Part shown: one piece after another, positions 16,635-24,928 of the stretch
Numbering within the stretch: position 1 is the stretch's first letter
How the letters are laid out: every line of letters starts with the position of its first letter
Assembly (NCBI RefSeq): GCF_963575615.1
Contig: NZ_CAUYTL010000001.1
Location: 124,001-188,000, forward strand
From: Listeria_A hofi
Lineage (GTDB): Bacteria; Bacillota; Bacilli; Lactobacillales; Listeriaceae
DNA length: 64,000 bases
Direction: 5' to 3'
Position numbers and translations under genes: made by a program
The notes under the pieces: generated by a model
Seen by the model: the letters and a program-made list of their open reading frames with translations, nothing else
Database searches by the model: none
What the model was told of the DNA's origin: nothing

Positions 16635-17374
16635 AGCTCTTCTTCACCTCTACTAAAAACATATAGCTTCGCAAAGCTAGTTGCCTGCTCCACACCAATT
16701 TGACGGCGCTTCATCAATTCCAACACAGCCAAAAATGTTACGATTAAATCATCTTTTGTCGTCATGGCAAACAAATCTTCAAATACGACACTCCCACGGA
16801 CCAACTCAATCCGGTCCATCACTTCATTCATCCGCTGATCAATCGATATTTCTTGTTTCGTAATACGCGTGTGGAGTGGCTGACTAAGTTTTTTACGCCG
16901 GAGCATCTTATGAAAAGCCCCCAACATATCATTGAGCGAAACGTCCAAATTTGCCTGTTTTCCAGATGTATCGTATTCTCCCAAATCCATCGGTGCCTTG
17001 CCAAAATAAAAATTCCGCTCCGATTCCTTCTCTTTTAGTTGTTTTGCAGCCTCTTTAAAACGCTTGTATTCCATTAATTTTTCAACTAGTTCATCACGAG
17101 GATCGACGGAATCATCAAATTCAAAATCTACCTCGAGCTCTTGTTTTGGCAACAACATTTTGCTTTTTATCGCCAAAAGTGTCGCTGCCATTACTAAATA
17201 TTCGCTGGCCACATCGAGTTCCAGCTCCTTCATCAAATGAATATACTCCAAATATTGATCTGTGATATCCGCCATTGGAATATCATAAATATCAATTTCC
17301 AGTTGCTGAATCAGTTGAAGTAGCAAATCAAGTGGTCCCTCGAACGCTTCTACCTTAAAATTAATTCCAGTCAT
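16631..17374 (-). CDS. scpA: Chromosome segregation and condensation protein ScpA (kleisin)
   Basis: Bridges the SMC heads in the bacterial condensin. The 247-residue protein shows FEGPLDLLLQLI near the N-terminus, YLVMAATLLAIKSKMLLP in the middle and a C-terminal winged helix with FLAVLELMKRRQIGVEQ. Normal length. It starts 12 bases after lysA ends, so it may be transcribed from the lysA promoter. Confidence 0.95.
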   Translation of the reverse strand: MTGINFKVEAFEGPLDLLLQLIQQLEIDIYDIPMADITDQYLEYIHLMKELELDVASEYLVMAATLLAIKSKMLLPKQELEVDFEFDDSVDPRDELVEKLMEYKRFKEAAKQLKEKESERNFYFGKAPMDLGEYDTSGKQANLDVSLNDMLGAFHKMLRRKKLSQPLHTRITKQEISIDQRMNEVMDRIELVRGSVVFEDLFAMTTKDDLIVTFLAVLELMKRRQIGVEQATSFAKLYVFSRGEEEL

Positions 17375-17386
17375 TGAAAAGCCACC

Positions 17387-18697
17387 TTAATGAAGCGATA
17401 AATCCAGCTGCACTAGATTCTCATAAGTTTCACGCGCAACAACCAGCTTATCTTCCCCATTTTCCACGAAAACAACTGCCGCACGAGGAATTCTATTGTA
17501 ATTGTTCGCCATCGAGTAACCGTAAGCCCCTGTGCAAAATACTGCCAAAACCTCTCCTGCATCTGATTTTGGAAGCGGCAAATCCCAAATCAACATATCA
17601 CCAGATTCACAGCATTTTCCAGCAATAGATACCGTTTCTTCTGCCACTTCTAATGGTCGCTCCGCAATGACAGCATCATATTTCGCCTCATACAAAGACG
17701 GTCTAATATTATCCGACATCCCGCCATCGACCGCAACATAACTACGAATTTCAGGCACTTCTTTACGCGATCCAATCGTATACAGCGTCGTGCCTGCTTC
17801 ACCTACAAGTGAACGGCCTGGCTCGATCCAAATCTCTGGCATATCCAAACTATTCGCCGTTGCAACTTCGCGCACATCCGCAATAATTTCGCGCACATAT
17901 TGTGATGGCGGTAACGGTTGATCATCCGCGGTATACCGCACCCCAAAACCACCGCCAAGATTTAGCACCTCGGCATGAAAACCAAGTTCATTTCGCCAAA
18001 TAACCAATTGTTCCATAATACGGTGTGCTGCCAATTTAAAACCAGTCGTTTCAAAAATTTGCGACCCAATATGGCAATGCAATCCAATCAATCGGAAAAC
18101 TTCAATTGCCAACACTTGCTTAATTGCTTCCTCCGCCTGGCCATTCGTCAGACCAAAGCCAAATTTGGAATCATCCTGCCCTGTCAAAATATAATCATGC
18201 GTATGCGCCTCAATACCAGGTGTCACACGAATCAAAACGGATACAGAAGCATTCTTTTCACGTAAAACTTCCGCAAGCATTTCAATCTCATAAAAATTGT
18301 CAATAACGATACAACCAATACCATAATCAACCGCCATTTCTAATTCTTGTCTCGTTTTATTATTGCCATGAAAGTGAATTCGCTCCGCTGGGAATCCAGC
18401 TTGCATCGCCGTATATAGCTCACCACCAGAAACAACATCTAGCGATAGCCCTTCTTCGTGCATCAATTGGTAAATTGCAATCGCTGAAAAAGCTTTACTA
18501 GCGTAAGCAACTTGCGCCTTCACTCCAAGCTCCTCAAACGTTTTCTTAAAACCACGAGCCCTTTCTTTAATCAACGCAACGTCATATACATAAAGCGGTG
18601 TCCCGTATTTTTGCGCCAGCTTCAAAGTGTCCACCCCTCCAATTTCTAGATGCCCCACTTCATTCACTTGCATAGTCCCAAATGATTCAAACGTCAC
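17387..18697 (-). CDS. lysA: Diaminopimelate decarboxylase
   Basis: Last step of lysine synthesis: meso-diaminopimelate to lysine, PLP-dependent. The 436-residue alanine-racemase-fold protein has the PLP lysine in QVAYASKAFSA (near 65), HGNNKT, the glycine loop GGGFGVRY, the EPGRSLVGEAG phosphate site and the catalytic cysteine region GKCCESGDML. GTG 18697 follows AAAGGTGGG. No lysine riboswitch was found upstream; the 140-base leader carries a G10 tract. Confidence 0.95.
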   Translation of the reverse strand: MTFESFGTMQVNEVGHLEIGGVDTLKLAQKYGTPLYVYDVALIKERARGFKKTFEELGVKAQVAYASKAFSAIAIYQLMHEEGLSLDVVSGGELYTAMQAGFPAERIHFHGNNKTRQELEMAVDYGIGCIVIDNFYEIEMLAEVLREKNASVSVLIRVTPGIEAHTHDYILTGQDDSKFGFGLTNGQAEEAIKQVLAIEVFRLIGLHCHIGSQIFETTGFKLAAHRIMEQLVIWRNELGFHAEVLNLGGGFGVRYTADDQPLPPSQYVREIIADVREVATANSLDMPEIWIEPGRSLVGEAGTTLYTIGSRKEVPEIRSYVAVDGGMSDNIRPSLYEAKYDAVIAERPLEVAEETVSIAGKCCESGDMLIWDLPLPKSDAGEVLAVFCTGAYGYSMANNYNRIPRAAVVFVENGEDKLVVARETYENLVQLDLSLH

Positions 18698-18762
18698 GTC
18701 AATCCCACCTTTACTTGTTTAGTCACCAACACTCGCCTATCAACAAAATGCTCAAGCCCCCA

Positions 18763-18772
18763 CCCCCCCCCC
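18763..18772. repeat. C10/G10 homopolymer in the lysA leader
   Basis: Ten C on the plus strand (ten G in the lysA transcript), preceded by another C5 run. It lies between the lysA promoter candidate and the start codon. Such tracts are prone to slippage and to sequencing error. Confidence 0.9.
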
Positions 18773-18845
18773 GCAAAAAGCACTTAAAGGACGAAATTGA
18801 GCGTTTATCATTAGCTACGAAGTGAAGATACAAAAGTTCTTTTAT

Positions 18846-18875
18846 ATAGTAGCACACAAGCACGCTTCTGAACAA
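18846..18875 (-). promoter_or_regulatory. Promoter candidate for lysA
   Basis: Minus-strand TTGTTC (18870-18875) and TACTAT (18846-18851) with an 18-base spacer, downstream of the pnp terminator. The predicted leader is about 140 bases. Confidence 0.4.
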
Positions 18876-18931
18876 TAGGGAACATGCAGATTTCACCTTT
18901 TTTTAATATCTAGAGGATTCTATGTAGTCAC

Positions 18932-18973
18932 AAAAAGAGCCTGATGCCTACTTCAAAGTGTTGCACCAGACTC
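18932..18973 (-). terminator. Terminator after pnp
   Basis: Minus-strand stem GAGTCTGGTGC/GCATCAGGCTC (11 bp, with two G-U pairs), 15-base loop, then T5. It starts 10 bases after the pnp stop. Confidence 0.85.
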
Positions 18974-18983
18974 AAATCTCATT

Positions 18984-19802
18984 TTATTTCACATTTCCGA
19001 CTAGCGCTTTAACATAGGTCAAGAAAGTTTCTTTCACATGTTCCGTCGTTTCGATAACCTCTTCGTGACTTAGCGGTTGGTCTAAAATGCCAGCAGCCAT
19101 GTTTGTAATACATGAAATTCCTAAACAACGCAATCCACAATGATTAGCGACAATGACCTCAGAAACGGTTGACATACCGACTGCATCCGCTCCCAATGTT
19201 CGCATCATCCGAATTTCTGCCGGCGTTTCATATGTCGGGCCAGTAAATCCAGCATAAACCCCTTCACGAATTTCTATTTCCAAATCCTGAGCCAAAAGAC
19301 GCGCTTGTTCCCGTAAATCCAAGCGATACGCATCTGACATATCTGGAAAACGCGGACCAAAATGATCGTCATTTTGGCCAATAAGCGGGCTCGTTCCTGT
19401 AAAATTAATATGATCCGAAATTAGCATCAAATCACCAGCATTAAATAGCTCATTTACCCCACCAGCCGCGTTTGTTACAATCAAAATTTCAACGCCAAGC
19501 TCCTTCATCACACGAACAGGAAACGTCACATCTTGCATCGAATATCCTTCGTAGAAATGGAACCTACCTTGCATTGCAACGACTTCTTGATTCTCTAGCT
19601 TCCCGAAGACGAACTGACCCGCGTGACCTTCTACCGTTGAAACTGGGAAATAAGGAACATCATTATATTTAATAACCGTTGGCGCCACGATTTCGTCTGC
19701 CAAAACACCAAGTCCTGAACCTAAAATAAGTCCAATTCTCGGCTTCTCACTATATGTTTCTTTAATTTTTTTTACCGCTTCCATCACTTTTGTATAATTC
19801 AT
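18984..19802 (-). CDS. punA: Purine nucleoside phosphorylase (trimeric, PunA type)
   Basis: Phosphorolysis of guanosine/inosine and their deoxy forms. The 272-residue protein has LILGSGLG (phosphate loop), VEGHAGQFVFG, MQGRFHFYEGY, VTNAAGGVN and the purine-site segment FTGPTYETPAEIRMMRTLGADAVGMSTVSE. These fit the trimeric low-molecular-weight class, not hexameric DeoD. In Bacillus and L. monocytogenes deoB/drm lies between this gene and xerD; here the gap is only 29 bases. Confidence 0.95.
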   Translation of the reverse strand: MNYTKVMEAVKKIKETYSEKPRIGLILGSGLGVLADEIVAPTVIKYNDVPYFPVSTVEGHAGQFVFGKLENQEVVAMQGRFHFYEGYSMQDVTFPVRVMKELGVEILIVTNAAGGVNELFNAGDLMLISDHINFTGTSPLIGQNDDHFGPRFPDMSDAYRLDLREQARLLAQDLEIEIREGVYAGFTGPTYETPAEIRMMRTLGADAVGMSTVSEVIVANHCGLRCLGISCITNMAAGILDQPLSHEEVIETTEHVKETFLTYVKALVGNVK

Positions 19803-19831
19803 TTATCCAATCACTCCTTTTATAATCAACC

Positions 19832-20725
19832 TTAAGCACGCGGATGGTATTGCTTATAAACATCTTTCAACCGCGCTTTCGTAACATGTGTATAAATCTG
19901 CGTCGTAGAAATATCCGCATGACCTAACAGCTCCTGCACAGAACGTAAATCCGCCCCATTTTCTAAAAGATGTGTTGCAAACGAATGCCGTAATGTATGT
20001 GGCGTAATCGGCTTATCAATCCCTGCCTTAGATGCAATTTGTTTCAAGTTTTTCCAAAATCCTTGTCGAGTCATTCCACGCCCATGATGGTTCAAAAAAA
20101 CAACATCATTCCGCTCCGAAGTACGTCGCAATCTCGGACGACCAAATTCTAAATAACGCTCTAAGACCGTTGTTGCCGTTTTACCAAGTGGGATAATGCG
20201 CTCCTTATCACCTTTTCCGATAGTCTGAATAAAACCCATCTCCAAATGCAAATCATCTAATTGTAGCCGTACTAACTCTGTCACCCGAAGCCCTGTCGCA
20301 TACAAAACCTCAAGCATCGCCCGATCTCGCATTCCAAGTGGATTAGATGCGTTAGGCGCCTCCAGTAATTTCTCAACATCATCCAGATTCAAAATTTTTG
20401 GCAATGTCTGCGCCTGCTTCGGTGTCTCAATTTGAATCATCGGATCTCGGTTCGCTATCTTTTCATGCAACAAAAAATGAAAAAAAGAACGCAATGAGGC
20501 CATATAGCGCGCAATCGTTCTCGGTGATTTCTTCTCTAATTTAGCATAAGCCATAAAACTCACAATATGTATACGCTCTACATCGCGAATATTCATCGCT
20601 TCTTGCTCTTCCTCCAGGTAATGCACAAAATAGCGCAAATCTCGTTCGTAAGCAACCAATGTATTCGTCGATAAACCTTTCTCAACCTGCAAAAAATGCA
20701 AAAAATCGAGTATTAAATCATCCAT
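19832..20725 (-). CDS. xerD: Site-specific tyrosine recombinase XerD
   Basis: Resolves chromosome dimers at dif with XerC/CodV. The 297-residue protein has the N-terminal SAM-like domain (1-90) and a catalytic domain with the full R-K-H-R-H-Y set: LYATGLRVTELVRL, GKGDKERIIPL, HTLRHSFATHLLENGADL, LGHADISTTQIYTHV. ATG 20725 follows GAGGAG by seven bases; the in-frame TTG 15 bases earlier overlaps that site and is unlikely. Confidence 0.96.
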   Translation of the reverse strand: MDDLILDFLHFLQVEKGLSTNTLVAYERDLRYFVHYLEEEQEAMNIRDVERIHIVSFMAYAKLEKKSPRTIARYMASLRSFFHFLLHEKIANRDPMIQIETPKQAQTLPKILNLDDVEKLLEAPNASNPLGMRDRAMLEVLYATGLRVTELVRLQLDDLHLEMGFIQTIGKGDKERIIPLGKTATTVLERYLEFGRPRLRRTSERNDVVFLNHHGRGMTRQGFWKNLKQIASKAGIDKPITPHTLRHSFATHLLENGADLRSVQELLGHADISTTQIYTHVTKARLKDVYKQYHPRA

Positions 20726-20898
20726 AAGCAATCTCCTCAATAAGCATTTTCCTGACTATCGAACTCGCATGCACTTCCTTGATAGCTTCTAAAAGACTGC
20801 CAATAAACTTCAAAAACAATCCCACCACACCAGTATATCAAAAAGCCTAACGTTGCGGAAGCGAAAAAAAATATAAATGAAAGTAAAAAGGAGTTCTA

Positions 20899-20926
20899 GG
20901 CAAAAGTTTCATGAAAGACTTTTGCC
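20899..20926. other. Hairpin downstream of fur
   Basis: GGCAAAAGT/ACTTTTGCC perfect 9-bp stem, 10-base loop, in the fur-xerD gap. On the fur strand a T5 run comes only about eight bases later, so it is a non-canonical terminator candidate. Confidence 0.4.
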
Positions 20927-21005
20927 TTACTTCGCACCGTTTTATATTAAAACCCTCACTCACCATCAAAAGCAATTTTTAGCGATAGTCGACCTATTAG
21001 ATGAT

Positions 21006-21461
21006 TTATTCAGCTTTTTTCATGCTTGCTTTACACACCGTACAGATACCTTGAAATGTCAGGCGGTGATCTTTCACAAGAAAATCCCATTTCTGCTCAA
21101 CAATTTTTTCAACATCATCAAGTAAATCTTCTTGAATCTCCTCTACAGAACCGCATTCCAGGCATACCAAATGATGATGGAAATGCTTTGCGCCTTCTTT
21201 TCGTAAGTCGTAACGTGCCACGCCATCCCCAAAATTAATCTTATCTACAACACGTAATTCTGTTAAAAGTTCCAAAGTACGATAAACTGTTGCTAATCCA
21301 ATATCTGGTGAAATATTTTTAACACGTAGATAAACATCTTCCGCACTTAAATGATCTTTTTCATTTTCCAATAAAATTCGAACTGTTGCTTCACGTTGTG
21401 GCGTTAGTTTATAACTTGCTTCATGCAATTGTGATTTAATACGTTGAATACGGCCTTCCAT
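21006..21461 (-). CDS. fur: Ferric uptake regulator Fur
   Basis: Iron-dependent repressor of 151 residues. It has the winged helix (YKLTPQREATVRILLENEKDHLSAEDVYLRV), the dimer/metal segment KHFHHHLVCLECGSVEEI and the second zinc pair CTVC near the C-terminus. It heads the adjacent siderophore-uptake genes in sense of regulation: two Fur boxes lie between fhuD and fhuC. A PerR-type box lies in its own promoter region. Confidence 0.95.
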   Translation of the reverse strand: MEGRIQRIKSQLHEASYKLTPQREATVRILLENEKDHLSAEDVYLRVKNISPDIGLATVYRTLELLTELRVVDKINFGDGVARYDLRKEGAKHFHHHLVCLECGSVEEIQEDLLDDVEKIVEQKWDFLVKDHRLTFQGICTVCKASMKKAE

Positions 21462-21505
21462 TTTATGCCTCCCTCAGAAACAAACAATCATTCTCAATTA
21501 GTAGT

Positions 21506-21520
21506 TTATAATAATTCTAA
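21506..21520 (-). promoter_or_regulatory. PerR-type box in the fur promoter
   Basis: Minus-strand TTAGAATTATTATAA matches the Per box TTATAATNATTATAA at all positions but one. It overlaps a likely promoter (TTGATT upstream, TATAAA within). PerR control of fur is established in Bacillus subtilis and Listeria. A weaker Fur-like stretch (TGAGAATGATT) lies 10 bases further down. Confidence 0.6.
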
Positions 21521-21672
21521 ATAAAAATCAAGCCTGTTTAATCTTCTACTAATATAGCAAAACAATTGGAATAAGTGGTTTTTATATCTATTTAAAGATA
21601 GCATAAAAGACTACAAAAGTCTATTCAGATTATCAATTACATGAGAGAGTTATAATCTATTTATAATTATTA

Positions 21673-22695
21673 TCATTTAACTTTAGCAAGTAAATACAAG
21701 AAATATGGTGCTCCAATAACCGCTACAACAATACCTGCAAAAATTTCTGAAGGTTGTAATATTATTCGACCAATCGTATCCGCGACAAGGAGCAATAGTG
21801 CACCTACGAGCGCTGAAATCGGCAATACCCATTTGTGCCCACTACCAACTAGCCGCCTTGCGATATGCGGCCCGATTAAACCAATAAAAGCGATACCTCC
21901 ACTGACTGAGACACAAGCAGCAGCTAATGCTACGGCAACGATGATCAGGATAGCTTTCTCTTTTTCCGTTTTAACACCTAGTCCAGTTGCTACTTGATCT
22001 CCAAAACCAAGGATATCTAACGTTTTAATTTTAAATATCGCCACCGTTACTAAAATAAGGAGCCATGGAAGTAGCGCAAAAACATATTGCCAATTACTAG
22101 CCCAAATATTCCCCGCAAGCCATTCCGCGACGATTTGATAATTCTCTGGATCAAGGCGAATCGTTAATAGCGTCATTAAGGCTGCAACTGCCGCCGATAC
22201 CGCAACCCCTGTTAAAACGAGACGATTTGGTAATAGTCCTTCTTGTTTACTATAAGAAAGGCCATATACGATAAATGCTGTGAGAATAGCACCTACGAAG
22301 CCAACTAAAGGCATAAACATAACAGGAACATCAAGGGTGGATGGAAAATAGGAAATGTAGAGCATAACTGCCAGCCCTGCACCATTATTAATCCCAAGTA
22401 TACCAGGATCGGCCAAACTATTTTGCGAAACAGCCTGTAATAGCGCACCTGAAACAGCAAGTCCCGCACCTACTAAAACCGCCACAACAATACGCGGTAG
22501 GCGAAACTGCGAAATAATCAATGTATCTTGTGGTGAACCTTGCCCAAATAGCGTTTTGATAACATCTACGAATGGGATTTTCGAAAAACCCGCATTGACG
22601 CTGTATACGAACATACCTATAAGTAATATAACGAGCGAAATCAAAATCAACCAACGTTTTCGTGTAACTTTTTGTTCCATTGCTGTTCTCATCAT
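21673..22695 (-). CDS. fhuG: Iron(III)-hydroxamate ABC transporter permease
   Basis: FecCD-type inner membrane permease, about 340 residues with nine to ten helices. It shows the family pieces RLPRIVVAVLVGAGLAVSGALLQ, NSLADPGILGINNGAG and GGIAFIGLIGPHIAR (ATPase contact). ATG 22695 shares bases with the fhuB stop (TGATG); a GTG three bases earlier is possible. Pairs with fhuB as the two-permease heterodimer. Confidence 0.92.
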   Translation of the reverse strand: MMRTAMEQKVTRKRWLILISLVILLIGMFVYSVNAGFSKIPFVDVIKTLFGQGSPQDTLIISQFRLPRIVVAVLVGAGLAVSGALLQAVSQNSLADPGILGINNGAGLAVMLYISYFPSTLDVPVMFMPLVGFVGAILTAFIVYGLSYSKQEGLLPNRLVLTGVAVSAAVAALMTLLTIRLDPENYQIVAEWLAGNIWASNWQYVFALLPWLLILVTVAIFKIKTLDILGFGDQVATGLGVKTEKEKAILIIVAVALAAACVSVSGGIAFIGLIGPHIARRLVGSGHKWVLPISALVGALLLLVADTIGRIILQPSEIFAGIVVAVIGAPYFLYLLAKVK

Positions 22696-23720
22696 CACAG
22701 ACTCCTCCTTTCCTTACGAGCCACATAAAGGAAGAAAGGAACACCAATAAGGGCGAAAATAACACTAATTGGCGTCTCGTATGGCGGATTAACCATTCGT
22801 GCACCGATATCCGCATAAAGCGTTAAAAGTGCACCAATAACCGCTGAACACGGGATAATCCAGCGATAGTCCACACCCACCATATAACGAACAAGGTGCG
22901 GTACAATTAGCCCGATGAACCCAACAGGACCAACGACTGAGACTGCCATTCCCGCCAAAATTAACACAATCAACATCGAAAGTAATTTAGTTCTTGTTGT
23001 GTTTTGTCCTAAGAAAATCGCGATATCATCACCAAGACTTAAAATTGTAACAGATTTGCTCAATAATATCGCCGCGATTAAAGCACCTAAGAGCCACGGC
23101 CACACCACGGCAATTTGCGACCACTTCACACCTGCTACACCACCTGCAAACCAAAAAGCTAAATCTTGGCCCAACTTAAAATAAATCGCAATCCCCTCAC
23201 TTAGCGCTGTTAATAAAGAGGCCACAGCTGCCCCAGCTAAAACGAGCCGCGTCGGTGATAAACCGCCTTTTACAAGTGCACTAACACCAAAAACAAGGAT
23301 ACAACCTATCGCTGCTCCTAGGAATGAAAAAAAAATCAGGTAATTGTAGCTAAGCCCTGGCAAGAAAGCAAAACATACAGCAATCATAAAAGCTGATCCT
23401 GCATTGAGACCCAGTAAACCACTATCCGCGAGTGGGTTTCGCGTCATTCCTTGCATCACAGCCCCAGCAACTGCGAACGCAGCGCCGACCATCATATCTG
23501 CCAAAACACGCGGAATACGCAATTCCCAAATAATTTGATGTGTCGTTAAAGCTTTGTTGTAATGAAATAATGCATCCCAAACGGTAGCTAAATCAATGTC
23601 TGCCGCACCAACAGCAATGCCAATAAAAGCAGAGATGACAAGAACCGCGACACCCACCGTCAATATCACGGTAGCCATTACTGGGCGTGTTTTTAATTGG
23701 GAAAGTTCCTTCGTTTTCAT
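22695..23720 (-). CDS. fhuB: Iron(III)-hydroxamate ABC transporter permease
   Basis: FecCD-family permease of 341 residues with WELRIPRVLADMMVGAAFAVAGAVMQGMTRNPLADSGLLG (split motif) and GPVGFIGLIVPHLVRYMVG as the ATPase-coupling loop. It is downstream of fhuD by 73 bases and stop-start coupled with fhuG, forming a fhuD-fhuB-fhuG transcript under the Fur box at 24743. Confidence 0.92.
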   Translation of the reverse strand: MKTKELSQLKTRPVMATVILTVGVAVLVISAFIGIAVGAADIDLATVWDALFHYNKALTTHQIIWELRIPRVLADMMVGAAFAVAGAVMQGMTRNPLADSGLLGLNAGSAFMIAVCFAFLPGLSYNYLIFFSFLGAAIGCILVFGVSALVKGGLSPTRLVLAGAAVASLLTALSEGIAIYFKLGQDLAFWFAGGVAGVKWSQIAVVWPWLLGALIAAILLSKSVTILSLGDDIAIFLGQNTTRTKLLSMLIVLILAGMAVSVVGPVGFIGLIVPHLVRYMVGVDYRWIIPCSAVIGALLTLYADIGARMVNPPYETPISVIFALIGVPFFLYVARKERRSL

Positions 23721-23793
23721 CGTACCCAGATCCCCTCACTATGTATCGAATTCGCGCTAGAAACTTAATAGTTCCGGCGCAAATCCCCATTTC

Positions 23794-24723
23794 TTATTTG
23801 CTATCTAAAATTTTATTTACAATTAAATCCATTTGTCCTTCTACCGCAATCGGATCATAATTATACATCTCATCAAAATCCATCGTGAAAATATGATTCG
23901 CTCTATAAGCCGGTAAGTCTTTCCAGATGCTCGAAGCTTCTATACCGTCAAGTGCGCCATTCCTAGTGTCCCCGTGCTTAAAACGCGTCACAAACATATA
24001 GTCCGCCGCAAAATCAGGCAGCACTTCTAGCGAAATTTGCTTGTAGCCATCTCCATCAATAACTTCATCTTGAATTTTCTTAGGCGCCTTTAATTGTAAT
24101 GCGTTATAGAGGACTTGTCCACCCCGACCCCAATTATCCCCAAAAACATAGAAATTTTTATCATCGCCTTCATACAATCCAACTGTTGCATTTGGCGCAA
24201 TAACACCTTTAATTTTCTCTCTTGCCTGCACCGCTTTCTTATCAAAGTCCGCTAGCCATGACTTCGCTTCATCTGGTTTGCCAACGATTTCTGCAATAGC
24301 GGTTAGTTCATCTTGCACGCTCTTGTATGTATTGTAAGGTATTAAAATAGTTGGCGCAATTTTCTTCATTTGGTTGTACTGATCCTCTCCGGACACAATG
24401 ATTAAATCTGGTTGCAATTCAGCTACTTTTTCGACTGATGCTGGGTCACCAATATCTTCTACGCCTTTTTTATATGCATCCAAATAAGGGTTTTCCAAAA
24501 CAAAAGATGTCGCACCAATTGGTTGCACACCGAGAGCTACGAGCGATCCCATATATTCCGTTACAACGATTTTCTTCGGATTATTCGGTATCTTTACTGT
24601 TTTACCATTCAACATTTTATATGCATGCGTCTCTGATTTCCCCTCCGCGGATTGGTCACTCCCACATGCCACTAAAATAACCGCCATAACAGCAGTTATC
24701 ACTAAAAATAAAATTTTTTTCAA
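23794..24723 (-). CDS. fhuD: Ferric hydroxamate-binding lipoprotein
   Basis: Membrane-anchored receptor of the siderophore uptake system. The 309-residue protein has a lipoprotein signal (KKILFLVITAVMAVILVAC, lipobox LVAC with Cys20) and a periplasmic-binding type III fold: KKIVVTEYMGSLVALGVQPIG and LQPDLIIVSGEDQ in the N-lobe, then a long helix and C-lobe. RBS and Fur-regulated promoter lie immediately upstream. Confidence 0.93.
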   Translation of the reverse strand: MKKILFLVITAVMAVILVACGSDQSAEGKSETHAYKMLNGKTVKIPNNPKKIVVTEYMGSLVALGVQPIGATSFVLENPYLDAYKKGVEDIGDPASVEKVAELQPDLIIVSGEDQYNQMKKIAPTILIPYNTYKSVQDELTAIAEIVGKPDEAKSWLADFDKKAVQAREKIKGVIAPNATVGLYEGDDKNFYVFGDNWGRGGQVLYNALQLKAPKKIQDEVIDGDGYKQISLEVLPDFAADYMFVTRFKHGDTRNGALDGIEASSIWKDLPAYRANHIFTMDFDEMYNYDPIAVEGQMDLIVNKILDSK

Positions 24724-24742
24724 AATTTACTCCTCCTTTTTA

Positions 24743-24800
24743 ATTGATAATGATTATCAATATCATTAGGAATTATAGCAACTTACTTTTCAAAAAGCAA
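24743..24800 (-). promoter_or_regulatory. fhuD promoter with Fur box
   Basis: Minus-strand TTGCTT (24795-24800) and TATAAT (24772-24777) are 17 bases apart. Just downstream is TGATAATGATTATCA (24745-24759), a perfect 7-1-7 Fur palindrome. Iron-bound Fur here should block fhuD-fhuB-fhuG. Confidence 0.88.
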
Positions 24801-24850
24801 GAGTCACACAGTCTATGCTACGAAAAATAAGAATAATAAATGGTTAGCTA

Positions 24851-24900
24851 TTGCAACTTTCGCCAAAAAATTCTATACTAGTCTATGAGAATGATTATCA
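24851..24900 (+). promoter_or_regulatory. fhuC promoter with Fur box
   Basis: TTGCAA (24851-24856) and TATACT (24874-24879) with a 17-base spacer, then TGAGAATGATTATCA (24886-24900), a 7-1-7 Fur box with one mismatch. It drives fhuC and the reductase gene. Confidence 0.85.
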
Positions 24901-24928
24901 ATCGCGAAAATTAAGGAGCGATGCATAG

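Noticed and set aside
18698..18931. Lysine riboswitch upstream of lysA
   Set aside because: None of the conserved L-box segments could be found; only a promoter candidate and a G10 tract.
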